The notes beneath the pieces are model-generated. The model saw only the letters and a list, made by a program, of their open reading frames with translations. It was not told the DNA's origin and searched no databases. A program made the position numbers and the translations under genes. Shown piece by piece: positions 56,440 to 64,000 of a stretch of DNA of 64,000 nucleotides (positions within the stretch are counted from its first letter, which is position 1; the number at the start of each line of letters is the position of its first letter). The stretch lies in assembly GCF_000276665.1 (NCBI RefSeq), contig NW_004955475.1:5432358-5496357 (forward strand), given 5' to 3'. This stretch comes from Chinchilla lanigera (lineage: Eukaryota; Chordata; Mammalia; Rodentia; Chinchillidae).

Positions 56440-56830
56440 ACTGAGTAACTGAAGTTTTAAGCTTGTTATTCAACAGAAACATTTACACCAAAGCCTAAAC
56501 AAAGACATTTCTTATATCACTGATTTTAATGGGGAAAATTTTATAAACTTAAATGTCTACTGATAAGTAAGGATTATTCAAATAAATTTTAGTTAATCAA
56601 TATACTGTAGAATACTATGAAGCTATTAAAAAAAATGTGGGTAAGTCTATATGGATAGATACAGAAAGATGTCTATAACATAGCTTAAAGTGAAAAAAGC
56701 AAATTTTAAAGTAATTATATAATGTCTATTTTTGATTAAAAATAGTGTAGTGTATGAATATGAAAATTCTATGGGGTACATAAATAAGTTGTAATGTATA
56801 TGTGATCTTGCATTTTTATAAAAGAAAAGG
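56440..56830 (+). mobile_element. Old L1 3' fragment
   Basis: AATGTCTACTGATAAGTAAG, CTGTAGAATACTATGAAGCT, ATAGATACAGAAAGATGTCT, CTTAAAGTGAAAAAAGCAAA are typical of old L1 3' ends. Confidence 0.75.
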
Positions 56831-57230
56831 ATTAAATTTTAGTATTAACACTGCTACTTATTAATTTCTGTGATCTTATATAAATTAGTTTTCTCATTTG
56901 TAACAGCAGGTTAAAAATTATACCTATTTCTTAATATTCTTTTGAAAATATGAAGAAACTGCTCAATGTCTTTTATTCTGCTTTGTATTTTTCTAATTTT
57001 TAATAATTTTCATGCATTGTTCTGAAATCAAAAGAAATGGCAAGGGAATGTTGGTGATGCCCTTTTAGGTAATAGTATACTGATTTTGTCATAGGGACAA
57101 GCAAGGTCAACAGAAATTGCCTAAAACCTCCTCATGGGGAGCAGAATATGTAGTAACTTGCAAGGGAGCTCTCTGGTTGATGAAAGCCTTAGATGTGCAT
57201 TCTTACACACTGTTGGAAAGTGAAGCATTT

Positions 57231-57548
57231 TTTTAAATTTTAAAGAGTAAAAGAAGGATAACAATAATGGGGGGGCTTACCAAATTACAGACAAAGTGGT
57301 AGGAAATTATCAATGGTTATTGTTTTACATATTGTTATCTACAAGATAGTTTCTCAGGAAAACAAATAGACAAATAATAGCGAGTTACAGACAAAAGATG
57401 TAGGAGATTACCAATAGTTGTTGTACTCTGCTTAGGTATCTTCAAAAGAAAATAAATAGAACTATACATGAGTGACCTATTGAATAATCATTAACTATTC
57501 TCAATGGTTGTTGTAGGAAACACATACTAATAAACATGCATCCATTCA
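57231..57548 (-). mobile_element. Monomer retroposon, 5'-truncated copy
   Basis: About 92% like 58587-58915 by eye, same strand, starting at TTTTAAATTTTAAAGAGTAA (the A-tail end on the minus strand) and stopping after AAACATGCATCCATT. It lacks the gag-pro part. Target duplication not clear. Confidence 0.75.
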
Positions 57549-58572
57549 TTTTTACCATATTATGCCAAACCTGGCAGTTGTTACTACTCTGTGGATGAAA
57601 CAGAGGCTCTGAAGTCAAAGAACTTTCCCATGGTCACAAACAATAGAACCACATATCTGGCCATGTTATGTGTGATTATAAATTTGTGCTCTTTCATATT
57701 GCAAAACACTGTCCAGATTTATTTAAGTGGAGAATAGGTATACTTTCCCTGGTGCATACCCTTCATGTTTTGCACAGCCACTGCATTTCATGCACCTAGA
57801 ATGTATTTGTTTCAGGGACTAGAAAGTGGAAGTGGAATCCCATTTCTGGGTTGTGACAATTGTGTGTCCTGCTGGGTCATGGGCTTCACTGACCTCTGAG
57901 GTTGAAAATGCTTAGGCAAATCAAATTCTTCCTTCTCTTCTTCCTCCTTCTCATTTCTCTCTCTCCCTCTCTGTCTCATGGTAAAAGCTGACAAAGACCA
58001 GCTGGACACAAATAATATGTCTTCATGAATGTAATCAATATTTACATGCTAAATTTATTCCCATTCCTATGCTTATACTTAATACTACTATATACCTAAT
58101 CTTGGAAGTAATACTCTTCCCTTCTTTTTTGTCACCTCTTTTGGGTTTCTCATTGTGCTGCTTTCTCTTCTTCATTCCAGTAGTGAAATTTCTTGTTAAA
58201 GTTCAGTATAGCTCAGAGCTGGACTACTTTCTGTTGACCTTGATACTTTAAATATATGTTACATTTATCTCAAATACTCTGTTTTGATAGTCATTTCCCA
58301 GTCTTTAAAACACTACGCCAATTTTTCCTCATCCTCTGGCTTTATTGTCAAAGACCTTAGACCTAGATTTAAATATTCCTGACATTCTAGAGGGGAGAAC
58401 ATAATAGTGGGAAACATAATTTACTTCTAATTTTTATTACCTGTTAGAATGTAAGCTGTATGAGGGAACAGTTTTATTCATTTTATTAACTGATATGTCA
58501 CAAGTGCCTCAAATTGTGCTTGACACCTATTTAAAGTTCAATACATATTTGCCCAATAGGCTAATGAATGAA
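57549..58572. other. Between the two monomer copies, no gene seen
   Basis: A MIR-like stretch near 57560-57720 (GTGGATGAAACAGAGGCTCT). Nothing else recognised. Confidence 0.45.
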
Positions 58573-59109
58573 TATTCTAAGATCTATTTTTTTTTTTATT
58601 TTAAAGAGTAAAAGAAAGATAACATAATAATAGGGGGCTTACCAAATTATAGACAAAGTGGTAGGAAATTATCAATGGTTATAGTTTTACATAGTGTTAT
58701 CTACAAGATAGTTTCTCAGGAAAACAAATGGACAAATAATAGTAAGTTACAGACAAAAGAGGTAGGAGATTACCAATACTTGTTGTACTATACTTTGGTA
58801 TCTTCAAAGTGGCTTCTAAAGAAAATAAATAGAGCTATACATGAGTGACCCATTGAATAATCATTAACTATTCTCAATGGTTGTTGTAGGAAACACATAA
58901 TAATAAACATGCATCCATTTATGAAATAGGATAGGAACAATACAAACATTACAGAGTTATGGATAGATCAGTAGGAAAATATTAATGGCTGCTGTAATAC
59001 ATGGTGGTACCTTCAAAATGGTTTCTCAGGAAGACAGAGATACACAAGAAGGATCTAACAAGTAGTTACAGCCTAAGGGTTGTCAAAAATAGCGTATTAC
59101 CTCCTCACC

Positions 59110-59330
59110 AATGACTCCTGTCACTGAGGTGTGACAGCTGGAAGGAAGGCCAGGATTGAAAAGAAGGACCAAGAGACTTGCACCTGTGTCTAGCAACAGG
59201 CTGTTTTCTTGTTCCTCCATAGTCATGATTACCCAGGGTTCCTCCATGGAGATGATGGTCTGGCCAGAGGGAGAAGGCAGAGTATGCCCTGGACCCCCTC
59301 ATTCCTGTTGGACTAACTGGTAGGATGGGT
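59110..59330 (-). pseudogene. ERV protease remnant
   Basis: Reads EEPWVIMTMEEQ, then the aspartic-protease signature LLLDTGAS (59179-59199). In a different frame from the preceding gag piece and cut off after about 55 residues where the AT-rich monomers begin; flap and second conserved region are absent. Confidence 0.75.
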
Positions 59331-60160
59331 CTGAGCTCTGGGGCCTTCACTTCAGAGGGCAGACCGATTTCCAGTGGTCATCTTTGAATTCAGGGCATGG
59401 CCCATGGGGCCTCTTAGGGCAGTTCCTCTTGAGGTAGCCTGGCTTTTAACAGTGGTAGCAGATGAATGCAGTCGTCGAGTTCTTCTTGGGGCCCCGGGAA
59501 TCAGACTTGGGGTCTGTTTCTCTTAGTGCTGCAGCAAAAGCAGCTGCTATTTCTTGGTCTCTTTGTTTTCTCTCCTTGGCCTCCTCCTCGTCATGGCTAC
59601 AAAATACTGAGGAGGCAATTCTTACTAACATCTCAAATGAGCCATCTGGGGCAAAAGCCATTCTTTGTAGCCTTTTCTCTCCAGCCTCCCATCGCATTGG
59701 GACCCCACAACCAGTTAGTTTCCTCTCCCCAACCATCAGCATAGGCCGCAGGAATCTTGCTGCAGACCTCTCAGGAGCTCCACCACAGCCTGTACTGTCA
59801 GTGGAAGAATGGCTTCCAGGGGGGGTCTCCCCAGGTATTGTACAAGGTCCTCCTGGTTTACAGCTTCTAAATGGCTCCCATGACTCCAGTCCACAGGACC
59901 TCTGACTCCTTGGGCTTAGTCTGTATTTTCATGTTCTCCGATTCCTTGTTCAGCAGCTGCTCCTCCGCTGACTCTGGACCTTTCTGGTTCTCAACGGAAG
60001 GAGCAAGAGTGACCCATTGTGTGGCATGTATTCCCAGAGGTTTCTCCGTGTTTGAAAGATTCACAGGTCTGTGGGTGGGCCTCTGCAGCCAGTGTATGGT
60101 GGGCCAGTTGTGTCATTGTTTCTTCGTGCCATGGTAGTTCTCAGTTGAGCGGCGGTGGCC
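59330..60160 (-). pseudogene. ERV gag remnant, class I (gammaretrovirus-like)
   Basis: Capsid-end and charged segment (KRLQRMAFAPDGSFEMLV, HDEEEAKERKQRDQEIAAAF) followed by the nucleocapsid. First zinc knuckle at 59419-59460 is CYHC, then a TAA stop (59446-59448), KPGYLKRNC, with Tyr where the knuckle His should be. Second knuckle reads CPEFKDDHWKSVC, with its second Cys replaced. So it cannot work as a Gag. Confidence 0.75.
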
Positions 60161-60176
60161 GGCTTGAGGGCTGAGG

Positions 60177-60390
60177 CACTTCCTGGGTGCCAGGGGCCTT
60201 CCTTCCAGTTGCCTGTGAGGCAGGGAACTGGCCCAAAGACCGACGCTCCCTGCCCTGTGACTTCCTGGGTGCCAGGGGCGCTCCTTCCCAGCTCTTGCAA
60301 GGCGGGGAACCAGCCCGAAGACAGGCACTCCATGCCCCGCAGCTTCCCGGGTGCTAAGGGCCCTCCTCCGGGTGCCTGCAAGGCTGGGGG
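60177..60390 (-). repeat. 82-bp GC-rich tandem repeat, about 2.6 units
   Basis: Units share GCCTTGCA or GCCTCACA, then CCCCTGGCACCCAGGAAG (GCACCCGGGAAG in the first), then GGGCTGGTTCC or GGGCCAGTTCC. Forms the 5' end of the composite element. Confidence 0.85.
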
Positions 60391-60492
60391 CCTTATTCTA
60401 AGATCTTATAGTTCATTTATTAGTGTTGTAGTGCTCAAATAAGATTCAAACCAGCCTGTGAAAATTTAGTGGCTATATATTTTAAGGAATAA

Positions 60493-60810
60493 CTCTATAA
60501 AGTTTATTTATTTATTTATTTACTTACTTTTTGTTTGTTTGTTTGTTTTATTTTTGTTTTTTTTTTCATTTTTCTTCCGGTACTGGGAATTGAACTCATG
60601 ACTTTGTGCTTGCCAGGCAGGCGCTTTGTGGGTGAGCTAAATCCCCAGCCCCTTTACTTACTTACTTAGTTTTTTTGAGACAGTCTTGCCACCTAGTCCA
60701 GGTTGGACTCAGACTTGATGTAACCCAACCTGGGAAGGAATCCACATTCCTCCTGTCTCAGCCTCCCAAGTGGTGGAATTACAAGTGGGTAGCATCATGT
60801 CCAGTTTAAC
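60493..60810 (-). mobile_element. B1-containing SINE interrupted by a younger ID SINE
   Basis: B1 part 60660-60810 (TTTTTTGAGACAGTCTTGCC, CCTCCTGTCTCAGCCTCCCA). An antisense ID SINE of the CCGGTACTGGGAA type sits at 60560-60652, flanked by TTTACTTACTT-like repeats, in the T-rich arm. Confidence 0.8.
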
Positions 60811-63800
60811 TCTAGCTATTCTTGGAAATCTTTTCCAGTTTCTAAAACTGTTCACCACTACAAAATGTGTTCTTTTGTTCATACTCTCATTCATTTAGTT
60901 GTTGGATGTGTACTAAGTGCCTGACCTTGAGCTGGTGCCAGCCATACAAAAATAAGTAGAAAATATTCTTGCATTAAGGAAATCCATAATCTGGCAACAA
61001 ATTAGAATTATAGGTTCTGTATAAGTGTCTTCTAATGTACATGAAATGGCCCAGAAGTATAAAGGAGAGAGATTACCTTCAATTATGTTAGAAAATAATC
61101 CTGGTGTACGGTATCCTTTCTGTGGCAGCGTAACCTCATTAAACTTTTAACAGGGAATAGTTAGGCACTACTCTCATTGTTTTCTTCTCTATAATATATA
61201 ATCCCAGTTCCATTAGCTGTACTTTAGATATCATGATCTTGTAGCCTTGAGCACTTTTTGAAGAGTACTTAGTAACTTTTTTCTAACAACTATATTCTAC
61301 CAAGCTTTGATAACAAACCTCGTGACTGGGGAGTTGGGAAATTCAAATACTCCCTGAGGGTATGCTGACTGAGATGGAAAAATGGCTTTGATGATCAAAT
61401 AGCGAAATCAGACCTCTATTCCCATAGCACATGGGACACTAGGGTAGTGTCACAACAGGACAACATTGGGAGTCAGAGAAACCAAGTGAAAAGAAACAAT
61501 CAAGAAAAACCTAAAAGAAGTTACTAGAATAAATCCCTAGATTTACAGGTCATTGACAATTGCCTCCTTGATGTGCTTGGTTACTGCCACATACATGGAG
61601 AGTGATCTTAAATTGTTACTATTGGTTTTCGTAAAGCAGCTCTTGGCTGGCACTACTTAGGGTAAGGCAAGAACAGAGAAGGCAAAGACTGACAAGATAA
61701 GACAAGTCAAACAAGAACAGACAAGACAAGAAAAATCTAAAAGTCTAGGTATTCCTGACAAAACTGGATCAATGAAACTGTGATGATGATAAGCCATGTG
61801 CAGTAGTTAAAGTATTTCAACAGCAGGTGCTTTTACAGTATACATGGATCAAACAACAATTTAAGTGAAGCTGTGGAAGGTACTGCAAAGGAAAAATCTT
61901 AAGGCCTTGCAGTTAATGGAATTTCTATTTGGCCATCTTCCTTTAATTGTCATTATCTCTCGAAGTGAGAGTTATGCATCACAGAAACGTAAATAAATAA
62001 GTAAATGACATTTTCAAGAATGCTTCATTTTTTAAAAAGTTTGATGAACACTTTGTATCTTACAGGTACTATGAAGAAGCATGCATTTCTCATGCTATCT
62101 TGGAGCACATGTCCCTGTTGTTCCTCTTTGAAAGAGTTTCCACGATCGTGTTGGTTCCAGCTACTTCAGGATAGATTCTCATGTTTATGGATCCAAACAA
62201 TCAGTATTATTAACTCTGACAGATGGTATCACATCTATCAAAAATATAAAGCAGTGTCTTTGCCCTGGCTACATTTAGAATGATCTGGAGAACCTTTAAA
62301 ATTCCCAATGTAAAATATTATCTCTAACAGATTACAATGAAATCTTTAGGACTCGGTCCCAGACAACAGTGTTTTGTAAAGTTCTGTGTAAATCTAAATG
62401 ATATTTGAGTTACTGTGAATAGGGATGTAACTAGCAAGATTTCCAGAGATTACCATATCTCCTTCCTTTCCCCTTTTTGGCATAGGCATACATGAAGAAA
62501 TTAAGCTAATTATTATCTTTAATGAGCATGTGATCAAGATGTAAAGTCAGGGGCACTGACATGGAAAGAATTTTTTATAATTTGGACAAGTGTCTAAGTT
62601 AGATAAAGGTTATGGGGAGATGCTGGAATTAGACCACAGATATCAAATGCCCTCTCACTCTGGCAGGTCCAAGTACTACTATTAATGTAATACTATCCAG
62701 TATGCAAAGGCACAACATATTATTTGGTATTTTACTCGATTATTTAATTTTATGATTTACTTAATTTACAAAAACCAATGTCACTTAAAATATTAAAATT
62801 TAGTCAACTTTTTGGAATGTACATATGTTACAAAACAAACAATAACTACCAGGCTAAAATAAAAAAAGTTAGATTAGGAAACTTGGCAATATTCAGACTG
62901 ATTCCTCACATTTGCAGTTCAGCAGAGAAGTGTGGGAGAAATATGAACAGTACTTAGAGGCAAGAAAAAAGAACACAATATGATTAATACAATTTTGATC
63001 ACAAAAATAAAGGTAGACTGCCTTGCCTAGTTTGTGGATGGCTTCCAAAATGAAACAGGGTAAGTTCAGACTGTCCAAAAGAAGTGGAATGAACTTTTGG
63101 TTTATTTTAAGCACTTGCCTCAGGGATATTTCTGTGTTCTAAGTGGAATAAACTAAGCAGAATCATGTCAGAAATTTCACTGCATGAAAACATAATCCTT
63201 TCTTCCAAAATTTTGTAGTTCTTCCCAAGCACTAGGAAATGGCTTTTTCTACTTAAGAGATAACTTGACTCATCACATACGCATTTGTTCTTTCAACAAA
63301 CATATTCTAGGCACTAATACAGGTGAAAATTATCAAAAATTTCTGCTCTTATAACTTGTAATTTGGATAAGAAGAATAGATAATAAATAAGTAAGCAAAG
63401 TAAATCTCCTTTTCCACTGTTCCTCTTTGGTTTTAGCAAAAGTATATAGTTGAATGATTAATTTGACTCCACTAAAAGTGTAAGAACCACAATGGCTGGG
63501 ACCCTGTCTTGTTCATTTATCTTCAGTTCTTGGCACAAAATAGGCTCTCAATATTGTTAAACAAAAGGATTCAGAGGAATAGAAAAGCAAATGGCAATTT
63601 ATCCTCTTAATTGATGAGTTTTAATACTTTATTCATTCTACTGTTTTGGGCAATAACACAAGAGTTGAACATTCAGAAAGACTAATCTTTACTTAATATC
63701 TTGTGTCTTGAAAAGGACTAAAGAAAAGGAAATGGATCTCTTTCTCCATTGTGCTAAAATCACATTACCAATAATAATTTTTTAAGAACAATGCTCTGAC

Positions 63801-64000
63801 CACAGGCCAAGTAAATGAGTTAAATATTATTTGAAATTTTTCCACTGTATGAAAGGAAACTTTCATAATTTGGAATTCTAGGGGCAGCTGTTAGTTGCTT
63901 CTAAGTCTTCATTAAGAAAGTTAATGTCAAAATAAATTCCATTATATATTTCAGAATTCATATAGTGTTTCTAATTAAGGAGATGCTACAGCCCTTTATG
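60811..64000. other. Intergenic, no gene seen
   Basis: AT-rich. An ancient-repeat trace at 60890-61010 (GTACTAAGTGCCTGACCTTG). No exon, RNA gene or young mobile element recognised to the window end. Confidence 0.5.

Larger units (their letters stand above)
58573..60406 (-). mobile_element. Composite retroposon with perfect 13-bp target duplication
   Basis: TATTCTAAGATCT occurs at 58573-58585 and 60394-60406. Minus-strand order: GC-rich 82-bp tandem repeat (60177-60390), broken gammaretrovirus-like gag and protease (about 59110-60160), AT-rich diverged monomers (58600-59105), CTCTTTAAAATAAAA and A-tail (58587-58597). A poly(A) end and a 13-bp duplication are L1-type hallmarks; retroviral integration leaves 4-6 bp and LTRs, neither of which I see. 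Like SVA in plan, not in sequence. Confidence 0.75.

Noticed and set aside
59446..59742. Open frame as a domesticated gag-like gene
   Set aside because: It ends at a TAA within the zinc knuckle, the knuckle lacks its His, and the frame is short. It is explained by the retroposon.
60061..60381. GC-rich open frames with internally repeated protein
   Set aside because: The repeat in the protein is just the 82-bp DNA tandem repeat read through; both strands are open because of GC content.
61600..61760. Repeated GACAAGA/ACAAGACAAG motifs as a regulatory array
   Set aside because: Short, irregular and low-complexity; no clear period.

Overview
This is mammalian nuclear DNA: large introns, LINE-1 and SINE debris, and one conserved multi-exon gene. 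The SINEs point to a rodent. There are B1 (7SL-derived) copies, B1 fused to an ID-like part, and many young tRNA-Ala-related ID-type SINEs sharing a box-B-side sequence CCGGTACCGGGAA. The exact species cannot be fixed from the sequence; a castorimorph (beaver or kangaroo-rat type) rodent is only a guess. VSIG4 is X-linked in known mammals, and the L1 richness fits the X chromosome.

The only gene I can support is VSIG4 (CRIg, the macrophage complement receptor for C3b/iC3b), on the minus strand, about 29.15-49.1 kb. All eight coding exons can be assembled with compatible splice phases (55+357+282+54+84+105+22+109 nt = 1068 nt), giving a 355-residue protein: signal peptide, IgV domain, IgC2 domain, stalk, transmembrane helix and a short tail. 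Two points stand out. It keeps the second (C2) Ig exon that mouse lacks, and an in-frame TAG in the last exon cuts off a tail whose coding sequence is still recognisable downstream. Intron 5 seems to use a GC rather than GT donor.

Layout: 1-2.6 kb, a minus-strand L1 (ORF2 start, ORF1, 5' monomers) with possible older L1 5' sequence to 4.3 kb. 4.3-29.1 kb, intergenic DNA with old L1/MLT1/MIR remains, ID and B1 SINEs, a 100-N assembly gap and a striking 36-bp-arm hairpin between two opposed ID SINEs. 29.15-49.1 kb, VSIG4; its introns hold SINEs, an old L1 3' end, LTR-like pieces and a 213-bp inverted-repeat DNA transposon (MITE). 50.1-55.0 kb, a second minus-strand L1 with four or so 5'UTR monomers. 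55.5-57.5 kb, older L1 pieces and repeat tails. 58.57-60.41 kb, an apparently complete 1.8-kb composite retroposon with perfect 13-bp target-site duplications: an 82-bp GC-rich tandem repeat, a broken gammaretrovirus-like gag-pro segment, AT-rich monomers and a poly(A) end. 60.4-64 kb, SINEs then unremarkable sequence.

The most likely undescribed item is the composite retroposon, whose 3' monomer module recurs in at least three more places in the window. All other open reading frames I examined are explained by repeats, pseudogenes or chance.
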